This document shows, one piece after another, positions 19,351 to 28,656 of a stretch of DNA of 32,867 nt. A program made the translations under genes and the position numbers. The notes beneath the pieces are model-generated. The model did not search any database, had not been told where the DNA came from, and saw only the letters and a program-made list of their open reading frames with translations. This stretch comes from Methanothrix sp. (GTDB lineage Archaea; Halobacteriota; Methanosarcinia; Methanotrichales; Methanotrichaceae), in the NCBI GenBank assembly GCA_030611205.1, contig JAUWQF010000010.1:1-32867 (forward strand). The letters are read 5' to 3'. Position 1 is the stretch's first letter. Every line of letters starts with the position of its first letter.

Positions 19351-19713
19351 TCAGGTTGCCGTCGGCGGCATCTGATCCAGCGACTGCTTCAGCTGCTCCT
19401 GAAGCTGGTCGAACCGGTTCTTGATCCGCTCTTCCTGCTTGTTCAGGGTCTTCAGCCGCAGGTCTAATACATCCTTCTTGTCGGTGAGCTCCTCTAAGAG
19501 CGCGGACCGATCCGCACGCAAGAGCACCTCTCCGGCGCTTTTATACATAACGGCCCCCTCGTCGCTGGCCTCGATCTCCTTGACCGCAACCTTGGTCTCT
19601 CTCAACATCATCTCTATCTGGCCCTTCTGGTTCAGCAACGCCTGTGCCTGTTGCTGGATCTGCTGGATCTGTGCTATTTGGTTCTGTATCTGAGGTGGCA
19701 ATTCAGCGCTCAT
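19351..19713 (-). CDS. pfdB: Prefoldin subunit beta
   Basis: MSAELPPQIQNQIAQIQQIQQQAQALLNQKGQIEMMLRET...; coiled-coil/beta-hairpin pattern, superoperon position. Confidence 0.93.
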   Translation of the reverse strand: MSAELPPQIQNQIAQIQQIQQQAQALLNQKGQIEMMLRETKVAVKEIEASDEGAVMYKSAGEVLLRADRSALLEELTDKKDVLDLRLKTLNKQEERIKNRFDQLQEQLKQSLDQMPPTAT

Positions 19714-19937
19714 ACCCTCATCATCTCCCATGTTATCTTGATCAACCTTATCCAGGTGTTCAACGCCGCCCGGAGAGAGACCACATCCTCGCTCTTCACA
19801 CAGAGTTTGATCCCCTCTTCGATTATCTCCAGGCTGACATCGCTCCTCTGGATCCGATCTTCTGCCTCAGGGGCCAGTGCTCGATACACCATCTCTGGAT
19901 CATCCACCTCGAATACCAGATCAGCACGGCCCTTCAT
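19710..19937 (-). CDS. KEOPS complex subunit Pcc1-like
   Basis: 75 aa: RADLVFEVDDPEMVYRALAPEAEDR...SLRAALNTWIRLIKITWEMM; known neighbour of prefoldin beta. Confidence 0.8.
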   Translation of the reverse strand: MKGRADLVFEVDDPEMVYRALAPEAEDRIQRSDVSLEIIEEGIKLCVKSEDVVSLRAALNTWIRLIKITWEMMRV

Positions 19938-20343
19938 ATATCTTCAACCGGAGTATCGTGTCCTCGCCGTCCTTGAACTCCATCAGCTCGTCGGTTACCC
20001 TTATCGTCCTTTCGGCCCGATCCTCCGGATCCCATTCCAGGCTGAAAAAACCGGCCACCGACCTCGACATTCCGAATGTTCCCACAACCCATGGCCTGCG
20101 CGTCTTCAGCTTCTGGATCCGCTTCGCCGCCGAGATCGTAAAGCTGAGCGTCTCTTCTGCGCCCCCCGTTCGTTTCTCTATGCCCGAAGGGTTCCCATGG
20201 CGCTCTACGACTACGAACCAAGCCTCGTCAGGATCCAGATTGCTCTTTCCCCTGGTCACGTAGGGCAACCCGAGAAAGGTTGCCAGGGTCTTGGCAAACC
20301 GCCTCGTTCCGGGCGAGGGTTTCCGCGAGGTAGTAACCTTCAT
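19921..20343 (-). CDS. Brix/Imp4-like ribosome biogenesis protein
   Basis: TTSRKPSPGTRRFAKTLATFLGLPYVTRGKSNLD...; archaeal single Brix domain. Confidence 0.88.
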   Translation of the reverse strand: MKVTTSRKPSPGTRRFAKTLATFLGLPYVTRGKSNLDPDEAWFVVVERHGNPSGIEKRTGGAEETLSFTISAAKRIQKLKTRRPWVVGTFGMSRSVAGFFSLEWDPEDRAERTIRVTDELMEFKDGEDTILRLKIYEGPC

Positions 20344-20480
20344 CAGACGGCTTTCATCTTCTTGACCGTCGTGGGTCTCTCTTTCATCAGTATCCTATGA
20401 CCGCAATAAGGGCACCTGATGCCGCTATACTCGTAATCCACCTCGACGATCTTCTTGCACCGGGTACACTTATAGGACAT
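20343..20480 (-). CDS. rpoP: DNA-directed RNA polymerase subunit P (45 aa; absent from supplied ORF track)
   Basis: Reverse strand: [45 protein letters not shown] with CxxC...CxxC zinc ribbon; overlaps the Brix gene start and abuts eL43. Confidence 0.96.
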   Translation of the reverse strand: MSYKCTRCKKIVEVDYEYSGIRCPYCGHRILMKERPTTVKKMKAV

Positions 20481-20762
20481 CTACTCCTGCTCCATGGCCC
20501 TCTTGACCGACCGAGCAACCGAAATCCCGACAGAGGTGAACGGTATATAGGTTCCTCCGGCGAAGGTGTAACCACACTTGGTACATCTCCAGATCGCAGT
20601 ACCGTCTCTCTTCACCCTGGTTCGGCCACACCGGGGACAGTCGTACTTCTTCTTGCTCTTATCCTCGATGTCTGCTATCTGCTTCCGGATCTTTCGCCCG
20701 TACCTTGGACCAAGACGGCCTGCCGACCTGGTTTTCCTTCCTTTCTTGAACTTCGTGACCAT
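20481..20762 (-). CDS. rpl37ae: 50S ribosomal protein L37Ae (eL43)
   Basis: GRLGPRYGRKIRKQIADIE...YDCPRCGRTRVKRDGTAIWRCTKCGYTFAGGTYIP. Confidence 0.96.
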   Translation of the reverse strand: MVTKFKKGRKTRSAGRLGPRYGRKIRKQIADIEDKSKKKYDCPRCGRTRVKRDGTAIWRCTKCGYTFAGGTYIPFTSVGISVARSVKRAMEQE

Positions 20763-20765
20763 GAT

Positions 20766-21545
20766 TTATACATCCAGAAACTTTTCCCGGATCTCCTTAG
20801 CTTTTTCACATGATATATCAACGATGCGGTAGATATTATCCATGCTTAGTGGTCCGGGCCCCCTCTTCTGCATCCCGCATACAGACCCGTCGGCGGTGGT
20901 GATCACGGTCAGCTTGGTATCTGCCGCCGTCTCCTCGTCGGTATCGGGGTCGGACATTAATACGCCACCGAACTCCACCACGGTGGTGGCCACGGGGATG
21001 TCCCTCACCGGCAGAGGCCAATCTTCGCCCAGTCCGTACTGCTCAGCCGGTACCTTGGCTGTCATCAAGGCCGCTATGGCACCCAGGCTCGATGCATCCA
21101 TTATGTTACCGCAATCGTCCAGTATGTGTATATCTATAAACAAGATCCAGACCTTTTGCCCGGGAGTTATGCAGAGCGCGTCTAAGTCTATCGATTTTGA
21201 CTCCCTCACGCCTCTGTCGACCAACCGGGCCAACTCGATCCCGTGCTCGTTGGGAGGGCCGGGTTCGAAGTTCGGCGATGCCAGGGGCACCAGCTCAGCG
21301 TTGGTGATTATCACACCGCGATCGGGCGAGTCGGAGTAAGGCTCTCCTGGCTGTATCTTCACGCCCACCAGTACCTGGGTGTTTCCCAGCCGAACCCTGG
21401 CGCTGCCATCGGCCTTCTTTATGACGCCAGTCTCTAAAGAGATCTCGCGATACTGGTCAAAGCTCCTACCATCGGCCCGCTCATTATTCATCACCAGGTG
21501 GTAGAGGTAGTCTTTTCTGATCTCTGACATCACGTTGTTGCTCAT
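20766..21545 (-). CDS. rrp42: Exosome complex protein Rrp42
   Basis: RNase PH fold: [41 protein letters not shown]. Confidence 0.95.
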   Translation of the reverse strand: MSNNVMSEIRKDYLYHLVMNNERADGRSFDQYREISLETGVIKKADGSARVRLGNTQVLVGVKIQPGEPYSDSPDRGVIITNAELVPLASPNFEPGPPNEHGIELARLVDRGVRESKSIDLDALCITPGQKVWILFIDIHILDDCGNIMDASSLGAIAALMTAKVPAEQYGLGEDWPLPVRDIPVATTVVEFGGVLMSDPDTDEETAADTKLTVITTADGSVCGMQKRGPGPLSMDNIYRIVDISCEKAKEIREKFLDV

Positions 21546-22282
21546 ACGCCCGAACCCTCCTCTTTCGGATCTTCTAGTCGGCTATACCGATCGATAAGCG
21601 CCTTCTTCTGTATCTCGTAGATCTGTTCGCACCCTTTCCTGGCGGTCTCCATGGCTTCCCGCATCTCCTCGACGGTGAACCTGCCGTCCGCCTGGAGAAG
21701 GGTAACCTCTCCGTCGGGGGTCATGGCCAGGGGCATGTCGCCCTCTCCGAAGTTGTCTTCGTCCTTCATGGGGTCCAGTATTATCTGGCCGTCCACCTTC
21801 CCAGCCGCACAAGAGGATACCAGAGATTTCATGGGAACTCCAGCATCTGCGAGAGCCACCGAAGCCGCGTTTATCCCCGCGGTCCTGGTACCGGCATCTG
21901 CCTGCAAGACCTCGACAAATACGTCTATGACCGAACGGGGAAAGTAATGCGTCAATATCACCGGCTCCAGAGCCTCCCTGCTGACCTTGGAGACCTCGTG
22001 ACTCCGTCTGTCCGGCCCGGGTCTTTTTCTCTCCTCCACGGAGAAGGATGCCATGTTGTAGCGATACCGCACTATCGCCCGGGTAACCTTTTGCAGATGT
22101 CTGGGATGAACTTCTCTCGGACCGTACACCGCAGCTATTACTTTATTACCACCCATCTCGATATAACACGAGCCGTCGGCCCTTTCGAGCACGCCCGCCT
22201 CTATCTTGACGGGTCTCAGCTCACCGGGACGCCTCCCATCCAGTCTAATTCCATCTTTAAAGAACGATAACTTGTCATCCAT
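21542..22282 (-). CDS. rrp41: Exosome complex exonuclease Rrp41
   Basis: [52 protein letters not shown]. Confidence 0.96.
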   Translation of the reverse strand: MDDKLSFFKDGIRLDGRRPGELRPVKIEAGVLERADGSCYIEMGGNKVIAAVYGPREVHPRHLQKVTRAIVRYRYNMASFSVEERKRPGPDRRSHEVSKVSREALEPVILTHYFPRSVIDVFVEVLQADAGTRTAGINAASVALADAGVPMKSLVSSCAAGKVDGQIILDPMKDEDNFGEGDMPLAMTPDGEVTLLQADGRFTVEEMREAMETARKGCEQIYEIQKKALIDRYSRLEDPKEEGSGV

Positions 22283-22286
22283 AAGA

Positions 22287-22961
22287 TCAACTTCTGGCTT
22301 CTTTCTCCGTCCTCAGGAAGTCCATTATCCTGTCGGTGAGCCCCGTGGTGTGAGCTTTCTTCTCTATGATAAGTATCGTCTTCAGAACCAGATCCATATC
22401 CTCATCGCTTCCGTTGACCCAGATCCTGCCGTTCTGACCGACGAACATGTTACAGTTCAGCTCTTTCTTCAGCATGCTTATCATGGAGCCACCCTTTCCG
22501 ATCACCCTGGGAACCCTGGTGTAACTTATCTCTACGACCCTGCCGGTATTCAAGGTTCCAAGCCGTCGATCGTTCAGGGTGAGTTCCACCTTTTTCGTGG
22601 AGTCCACGTCCTTCACCCTGACCATTATAGAGCTGCTTATCCGCAGGTACTTCGCCATCTCGTCCCTCTCGATCCTCTTGGGATACTCGGATATGTGAAG
22701 CAGCCCTTCATAGGGTGAGTTTATGTCGACGATCCAGTTCGAGACGGTAATATCTCCCACGATGCCGATCACGGTGTCTCCCACGGAGGGTACGTACTTT
22801 CCGGCCAAAGGTATTACGCTTATCTTATCTCTGTGGTTCACCAGGCCGTAGAGCTGAGAGTAAACCTTGTCATCCTTTACGTAGGTTCCCTCGCCTGCCT
22901 TTTTCGGATCTTCGGCGAGAAGCTCTCCCGGTATGACCACACGACGGTCGATGCGATCCAT
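22287..22961 (-). CDS. rrp4: Exosome RNA-binding subunit Rrp4
   Basis: [41 protein letters not shown]..., S1 and KH ([19 protein letters not shown]) motifs; start reassigned from 23075 to 22961. Confidence 0.95.
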   Translation of the reverse strand: MDRIDRRVVIPGELLAEDPKKAGEGTYVKDDKVYSQLYGLVNHRDKISVIPLAGKYVPSVGDTVIGIVGDITVSNWIVDINSPYEGLLHISEYPKRIERDEMAKYLRISSSIMVRVKDVDSTKKVELTLNDRRLGTLNTGRVVEISYTRVPRVIGKGGSMISMLKKELNCNMFVGQNGRIWVNGSDEDMDLVLKTILIIEKKAHTTGLTDRIMDFLRTEKEARS

Positions 22962-22983
22962 TATAATTGTCCTCAATTCATCG

Positions 22984-23682
22984 TTACAGGAGTTTTGTCT
23001 CCGCCTCGCCCTTAGACAGCCTGTTAACCAGGTTGTAGAAATCGTTCTGGAGTCCAGCAGGAAGCCGGACCACACCGACCCACGAACCGTCGTTCTGCCA
23101 TTGCTCCTTTACCAGCTGGGCGAAGCTCGCGATCTCACCGTACGCCTTGGGGGCGTAGCTCGACGGGATCTTCACCGCCACATCTATCTCTTCGAACCTT
23201 ATGGGGATCAGAGGCCGGAGCGCCTTCAGAGTTATGCGGACCAGCTCATCCATCGACTTGGTGGGATCGATGTTCACGTGCGCCTCGTTCATGGCCAGCT
23301 CGATCCTGGCGGGCGGATGTGGTGTTTTCGTCTGGGGATTGATGGCGTTGCTGGCGATTATGTTCACGACCATCTTCCGCTTATTCTCGATTATGTCGCG
23401 CCTCTGTTCGGCTGTGAGCTGTATATCTCCCTTCTTGATTATCTTGGTGGCAATCTCCATTACGCCGATGGTCCCGAAGGCCTTTTTCAGGTCGTCCTCT
23501 GAGCTGCGAGTTCCCCGGCTGGCGTTCTCGAAGATCTCTTCCGCCGCCAGCAGGTCCTTCACGTCGACGTTCTCACCCCGATGAAGCGCCAGCGCGCCTT
23601 CCGGATCTACCAACACCTCAAATGTGACGCTGTGGCTCTTGAGCCGAGCCGTTACCGCCTCCCCCAGGGCGATCATCCTCAC
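22984..23682 (-). CDS. Ribosome maturation protein SBDS
   Basis: SHSVTFEVLVDPEGALALHRGENVDVKDLLAAEEIFENASRG...QLTAEQRRDIIENKRKMVVNIIASNAINPQTKTPHPPARIE. Confidence 0.95.
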   Translation of the reverse strand: MRMIALGEAVTARLKSHSVTFEVLVDPEGALALHRGENVDVKDLLAAEEIFENASRGTRSSEDDLKKAFGTIGVMEIATKIIKKGDIQLTAEQRRDIIENKRKMVVNIIASNAINPQTKTPHPPARIELAMNEAHVNIDPTKSMDELVRITLKALRPLIPIRFEEIDVAVKIPSSYAPKAYGEIASFAQLVKEQWQNDGSWVGVVRLPAGLQNDFYNLVNRLSKGEAETKLL

Positions 23683-24428
23683 TCCTCTCCTTCATCGTCC
23701 TTCTTCTGAGCCTTGACCTGCTCCACGCGTGTCGCCACATCGGACTCGTCCATCTTGTAAAACATCTTATCTTCGAGCGTGATCAGGCCGATCTCGGTAG
23801 TTGCAGCGTCAAACGTGTCTTCCGATGCCTTGCAAAGGGCCTCCAGACCCATGAGCATGGCCTCGTCGAGGTTCATATCATCCCTGTACTTCTCCTCGAA
23901 GACCTCCATCACAGTGGATCTACCGGCACCTATGCTGGTGGCTTTGTACTCCAATAGAGCACCGCTGGGATCGGTCTCGAAGAGACCTACACCGTTATCG
24001 TCGACTCCTATTATCAGCAGAGCCGTACCGAAGGGCCTGACCCCACCGTACTGAGTATAGGTCTGCTTAAAGTCGCAGATGCGCTTGGCCAGCACCTCCA
24101 CCCCGATGCTCTCATCATAAACCATGCGGTTGATCTGGGCTTCCACCCTCGCCCTGTCGATCAAGACTCGGGCGTCGGCTACCAGTCCTGAAGTAGCAGC
24201 TCCTAGGTGCGAATCTATCTGGAATATTTTTTCTATGGACTCCGGCTCCATCAGCCTGCTGGTTATCCTCTTGTCCACCAGCACAGCCACGCCGTCGACT
24301 GCCGTCACACCCACGGCAGTGGTGCCCCGCCTAACGGCTTCGCGGGCGTACTCAACTTGAAAGAGTCTTCCATCAGGGCTGAACACGGTTATGGCCCTAT
24401 CATACCCCATCTGAGGTGCCATCTGCAT
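23679..24428 (-). CDS. psmA: Proteasome subunit alpha
   Basis: MQMAPQMGYDRAITVFSPDGRLFQVEYAREAVRRGTTAVGV. Confidence 0.97.
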   Translation of the reverse strand: MQMAPQMGYDRAITVFSPDGRLFQVEYAREAVRRGTTAVGVTAVDGVAVLVDKRITSRLMEPESIEKIFQIDSHLGAATSGLVADARVLIDRARVEAQINRMVYDESIGVEVLAKRICDFKQTYTQYGGVRPFGTALLIIGVDDNGVGLFETDPSGALLEYKATSIGAGRSTVMEVFEEKYRDDMNLDEAMLMGLEALCKASEDTFDAATTEIGLITLEDKMFYKMDESDVATRVEQVKAQKKDDEGEE

Positions 24429-24936
24429 CAGTATCTCCTCCACATAAATCAAAATAGGTCAGTCCCACGTACTGGGTACCTGATCCTTCGGTTATTTTCT
24501 GGTCGTCTGGACTGAGGTCGATCTCCATACCGCGAATGCGCGCTACAGATCCAGAAACGAGTCCCAAATCGATTTTCCTCTCGTCGTCCACAGCCTGTAA
24601 GATCGGTTGCGGTATATACTTTTCTGTTGCAGTTTTGATCGTTCCTGAAACCCCGCGAATCCGGATCGCCGCTCTATTTCGCCCTACGGCACGGACCGTG
24701 GCCAGAACCGCTCTACACTCCAAAACCCGTCGATGTGAGCACCTGACCAGCCCGAACCTACCGTTGAAAGTGATCAACTTGATCCTGTTCTCCGATGCAC
24801 CCATATCGCCAAAAAGTGATACCTGTGATGCGTAGATCTCCCTGATGAGATCCCCGGACCGGACAGAACCCTCGGACTCCAGCTCGAAGGCGATGTACCT
24901 CTTCCGGTCACGTAGTACGGGCAGCCTGCTCCTCAA
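24400..24936 (-). CDS. RNase P protein component 2 (Pop5) with C-terminal extension
   Basis: RSRLPVLRDRKRYIAFELES...ENRIKLITFNGRFGLVRCSHRRVLECRAVLATV; TTG start overlapping the Rpp30 stop. Confidence 0.88.
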   Translation of the reverse strand: MRSRLPVLRDRKRYIAFELESEGSVRSGDLIREIYASQVSLFGDMGASENRIKLITFNGRFGLVRCSHRRVLECRAVLATVRAVGRNRAAIRIRGVSGTIKTATEKYIPQPILQAVDDERKIDLGLVSGSVARIRGMEIDLSPDDQKITEGSGTQYVGLTYFDLCGGDTDADGTSDGV

Positions 24937-25616
24937 AGCATCTCCACCCCCGGGCTGGCCCATCTTCTTCTGTTGAGGCCGAGTATCGTTTCGGGAAGAC
25001 GGAGCGCCTCTTCCGCTTCGTAATCCTCCAGGCCCACCATCCTGGCCAGAGCGATCAGCTCCCTGGGTGCCCTCAGGTCCAGGTGGGATCTAGGGCCGGT
25101 CGTTATCATCAGGCCTAGATCAAACTTTCTGATCAGCTTGAGATCCTGGTGGACCGTCTCAGCCCACCTTATCCTGGTGCCGCCCCGGAGGTGGATCATA
25201 GGGCCGAGATCGATCCCTATGGCCACCTGGTTATCTCTGGCCGCCTTCGCGGCGGCGATCCCCAGCCGCTTCCCTCTTTCTTGGGAATGAAGCAATAAGT
25301 CTACGTTCGGATCCTCACAGGCGGCCCGGTCGATCCGCTCGGGTCCGCCACAGGCCACCAAAAAATCGAACCTGGATCTCAGAGCGGCCGTGCGGCTGTG
25401 AAGAGTCCTGGGGCTGCTGGCCACCAGCTCCACGCCCCGGGCAACATCGATCTTATCTATCTTTTCCGCGGCATCGGCACCGAATAGCGGTCCGTTGGTG
25501 GCCCTGTTACATATTATCATCCCAGAGTAGCCCAGACGTCTCGCCACCAGAGCTAGCCTGCTGGGGGAGTCCGAGCCCTCGGGTAAAGAGCGAACGTCGC
25601 ACTCGTAGTAGCTCAT
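24933..25616 (-). CDS. RNase P protein component 3 (Rpp30)
   Basis: PHP-like fold: RLALVARRLGYSGMIICNRA..., VDLLLHSQERGKRLGIAAAKAARDNQVAIGIDLGPMIHLRGGTRIRW. Confidence 0.9.
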   Translation of the reverse strand: MSYYECDVRSLPEGSDSPSRLALVARRLGYSGMIICNRATNGPLFGADAAEKIDKIDVARGVELVASSPRTLHSRTAALRSRFDFLVACGGPERIDRAACEDPNVDLLLHSQERGKRLGIAAAKAARDNQVAIGIDLGPMIHLRGGTRIRWAETVHQDLKLIRKFDLGLMITTGPRSHLDLRAPRELIALARMVGLEDYEAEEALRLPETILGLNRRRWASPGVEML

Positions 25617-26029
25617 AGGATCTCTCCGGCGATCTTCACGGCTTTCTCCCGCCGGGCAGGATAGGTCTCCAGATGGATGCTGACCTGGATGGCGTCGGCT
25701 TGATCGGTCAGACGGACCTCACTCCCATAAGCTGCCTGCTTGTCCAGGCGAATGTAGAGATGGCACTTCTCGTCCACCCTTTGGTCCAGCTCGCCATGCA
25801 GCCGGTCCAGGTCGTTTCCGGGAAGCTGTTCGCGGAGCCTTTCCAAGAACTTGAGCCCCCTCTTCTTCTCCAGAACGGACTCGAGTATCACCAGACGGTT
25901 GCCGTAATGACCGATCACCCTTGTCGAGGATATGAACTCTGGTGGAACGAAAAGAGAAAGGGCCTTCCTGACCTTATCTTCGTCCTCCGTAGAGGCGACG
26001 AAGGCTCGAAAGGTCACCCGATGTATCAC
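25613..26029 (-). CDS. Archaeal RNA-binding protein of the exosome neighbourhood (COG1325-like)
   Basis: [29 protein letters not shown]...[22 protein letters not shown]; 4-nt overlaps on both sides. Confidence 0.82.
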   Translation of the reverse strand: MIHRVTFRAFVASTEDEDKVRKALSLFVPPEFISSTRVIGHYGNRLVILESVLEKKRGLKFLERLREQLPGNDLDRLHGELDQRVDEKCHLYIRLDKQAAYGSEVRLTDQADAIQVSIHLETYPARREKAVKIAGEIL

Positions 26030-26613
26030 TTTCCTTTACCGTCGTGAGCCCTTATGCTGGGGCGGATCTTCTCCGCGCCGATCCCTTTATTTCTCAGACC
26101 GCGCCCGCGCTTGCCAGCACTGGTCTTGCCCCGCTCTGCCCTGCCGGCATGGCCCGGGTTGGCGATCCAGCCCAGATCGCGGTCTGCTTTTATGGCCGGA
26201 TGGTTGGGATCGACCATGATCACCTCGAACCACTTATGCTTACCATCCTCACCGACCCAATAGGAGTTGAGGACCTCCATGTTGGGGTGTTTTCTGCTGG
26301 CCCGCTCCTCCGCGATCCTCTGGAGGCTCTTTGCCGGGGTGATCTTATGCATGCCCATATGCTTGGTACGTCTTCCCCGTATGTACCTGGACTTGCGCCG
26401 TCCACCGCGCCGGATGCTCACCCGGACCATGGTTATCCCCTGTTTGGCCTTGTAACCCAGGGACCTGGCCCTGTCCAGCCGGGTGGGACGCTCGATCCTC
26501 AGTACAGTCTTCTGCCGCCGCCACTCTATGAGCCGCCCCATCCTCAGCTCGCCTACGTAGCTGTCTCCCGGTGTTTTCCATGCATCACGGATGTATCCAT
26601 AAAAAGATCTCAA
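26026..26613 (-). CDS. rpl15e: 50S ribosomal protein L15e (eL15)
   Basis: [13 protein letters not shown]...[69 protein letters not shown]. Confidence 0.97.
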   Translation of the reverse strand: MRSFYGYIRDAWKTPGDSYVGELRMGRLIEWRRQKTVLRIERPTRLDRARSLGYKAKQGITMVRVSIRRGGRRKSRYIRGRRTKHMGMHKITPAKSLQRIAEERASRKHPNMEVLNSYWVGEDGKHKWFEVIMVDPNHPAIKADRDLGWIANPGHAGRAERGKTSAGKRGRGLRNKGIGAEKIRPSIRAHDGKGK

Positions 26614-26704
26614 TCACTTCACCTCGGCCTGGTTCGACCATTTTTCGGTCACATTCCAGAAACCGCCCCACCTCTCCGGTCATAGCAGATAAACCTTTTC
26701 CGGG

Positions 26705-27127
26705 TTAGAGCCGCTCCGAGAGGAGCCACCTCGGAGGGTCGGAGCTGGCCAAGGTGAAACGGGGCTTCAGCTTGCCCTTGACCTTTACCCTGGTGTAGAT
26801 AAGCTGTTCCCCGTTCTTCGTCTCCAGGAGGACCCGGAGAGGTTCCATCTCCTCGTCGGAAAGCTCGATCAGCCCCTCACCACAGGAGAGCCAGTTGAAG
26901 ACCCGGACCCGGTTGACCTTTCGGACCCTCTTCAGGGCGCCAACGTCTGCGCTCTCGTCGACGTAGACGCTTTTTTTATCCTGAGGTGACCAGCCTATCT
27001 GCCCCACTTCGACTTCCAAGACGGTTACCGGTATCTCTTCCCCCTCCAGCGGTTTGGGGTAGAGCTTGGTCAACCGGTTCAGTCTGGCGCCGGTGGATCT
27101 GCTGAGTTTCAATCGCCTCGGCCCCAT
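26705..27127 (-). CDS. Hypothetical protein, likely co-transcribed with methanogenesis marker 14
   Basis: MGPRRLKLSRSTGARLNRLTKLYPKPLEGEEIPVTVLEVEVGQIGWSPQDKKSVYVDE...; start moved from 27244 to 27127 to avoid overlapping the upstream gene. Confidence 0.6.
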   Translation of the reverse strand: MGPRRLKLSRSTGARLNRLTKLYPKPLEGEEIPVTVLEVEVGQIGWSPQDKKSVYVDESADVGALKRVRKVNRVRVFNWLSCGEGLIELSDEEMEPLRVLLETKNGEQLIYTRVKVKGKLKPRFTLASSDPPRWLLSERL

Positions 27128-27141
27128 CTTCCGGAGAACAG

Positions 27142-28587
27142 CTACATGTTCCGGGACTCGTAGTCCATCCTCTGCTTGAGGATGCATCTTCCTCCTCTTA
27201 CCCCACCCAGAGGATGCTTGGGTGTTCCCATGGAGTTCATGCACCTGGCCATCACCGCGGCCCCTCTGGCAAGGCCGTCGTCCACGAAGACCACGTTCTT
27301 CTCGGGCTCGTCGTAAAGCCCGAGCTTCGCAATCTCATCCAGGATCAGGGCCGGCTTATTCCCGCTGATCCCCGCCCGACCGGTGATCCCGATGGCGGTC
27401 TTGCCGGTGGCCAGTCCTTCATCCATGGCGACCTGGATCATCCGTTTGGCTGCCAGTGCCGCGGCTACATCTATGACTCCGAATAGGGTCTTCAGGCCCT
27501 TATCCCTGTAGATCTCTCCTCCGATCTCGGAGAGCTTATGAAGTCCGCTGCCGTTCTCACCCACGTCACAACCGATGAGCACTACTCCTATCTGTTGCGC
27601 TGCTGCAGGATCTACGGGAACGCTACCGTACCTGGTCCTACCTATGGGCACCTTCTCGATTGTGGTCTGCTCGTCTATCATCGCGCCGTATTCCCTGGCG
27701 TTCTTATCGATCTTGGTCTTCTTCTCCTCGAATATGTCCAAGGCGGTTCCCTCTTGAGGATCGACCAGACCGGTTCCCTGGATCACAGCATCGGGTACCG
27801 CCCCCGCCAGACCGCAGAAGTTGCCGATGGTGCTGGCGTAGGGCAAATCGGCGCTGGTGATCCTCCCGTCCAAGGTAGTACCGAAGTCCAGGCAGAGACA
27901 GGGGTTGCGGAAGTCCACATCGGTCCATTTGCTTCCTTCCTTTATGCCTGCAGTGGCCAGCTCACCTTCCATCTCGTTGGCCACGATCTCCACACCTGTG
28001 GAGCCCTTGGGTGGGAAGACCGAGGCCACGGGACCGTTGAATACTATCTTCTCCATCAGGCTGTAGGGTTTGAACTTGTCTATGATGTTCTGGAGGGACA
28101 TGGCGGGGGTCATCAGCCTGGGCGGCACACCGGCGGTCAAACATCCGTCGGCCAGGGCCTGTATGAAGATGCCCACCTCATCAGGTGAGTTGAAGCCTGC
28201 CACCACGCCGGTGGACCGGACCACGAAGTGGAGGTCCTTCTTCAGATCAAGCCTGGCCTTCCGGTGGCTTTCCAGGAGGGTCTCTCTCACCAGCTCAGCG
28301 ACCGAGTCTCTGGTGAGAGGTGTGCCGCAGAGGGTTCTTCCGAAGACCTCCTCGTCGGGTTGGGGAGGTCTGACATCTCTCGTCATCTTGATCGTCTTGT
28401 TCACGATGCCGGTCTGGCCGTATTTCATGTTGGTAGCGGTCAGGATGGATTTGGTGGTGCTGTTTCCCACCTCGACAGAGGCCACTATGTAGTAAGCCTT
28501 GCGTCTCAGGTCCAGATAGTTAACAGGAGGGCTTTCTGCGATTCTGGGTTTGGGTTTTGATCTGAAGAGACGACGAGCGATGCTCAT
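27142..28587 (-). CDS. Putative methanogenesis marker protein 14
   Basis: YYIVASVEVGNSTTKSILTATNMKYGQTGIVNKTIKMTRDVRPP..., PCLCLDFGTTLDGRITSADLPYASTIGNFCGLAGAVPDAVIQGTGLVD; ASKHA/ReDox activator-like features. Confidence 0.85.
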   Translation of the reverse strand: MSIARRLFRSKPKPRIAESPPVNYLDLRRKAYYIVASVEVGNSTTKSILTATNMKYGQTGIVNKTIKMTRDVRPPQPDEEVFGRTLCGTPLTRDSVAELVRETLLESHRKARLDLKKDLHFVVRSTGVVAGFNSPDEVGIFIQALADGCLTAGVPPRLMTPAMSLQNIIDKFKPYSLMEKIVFNGPVASVFPPKGSTGVEIVANEMEGELATAGIKEGSKWTDVDFRNPCLCLDFGTTLDGRITSADLPYASTIGNFCGLAGAVPDAVIQGTGLVDPQEGTALDIFEEKKTKIDKNAREYGAMIDEQTTIEKVPIGRTRYGSVPVDPAAAQQIGVVLIGCDVGENGSGLHKLSEIGGEIYRDKGLKTLFGVIDVAAALAAKRMIQVAMDEGLATGKTAIGITGRAGISGNKPALILDEIAKLGLYDEPEKNVVFVDDGLARGAAVMARCMNSMGTPKHPLGGVRGGRCILKQRMDYESRNM

Positions 28588-28656
28588 GATATGTCGGACG
28601 AACTTTCAGGGCATAAACTCTTCGGAAGACGCGTCGAAAGTTTGATCTGGAGGCAG

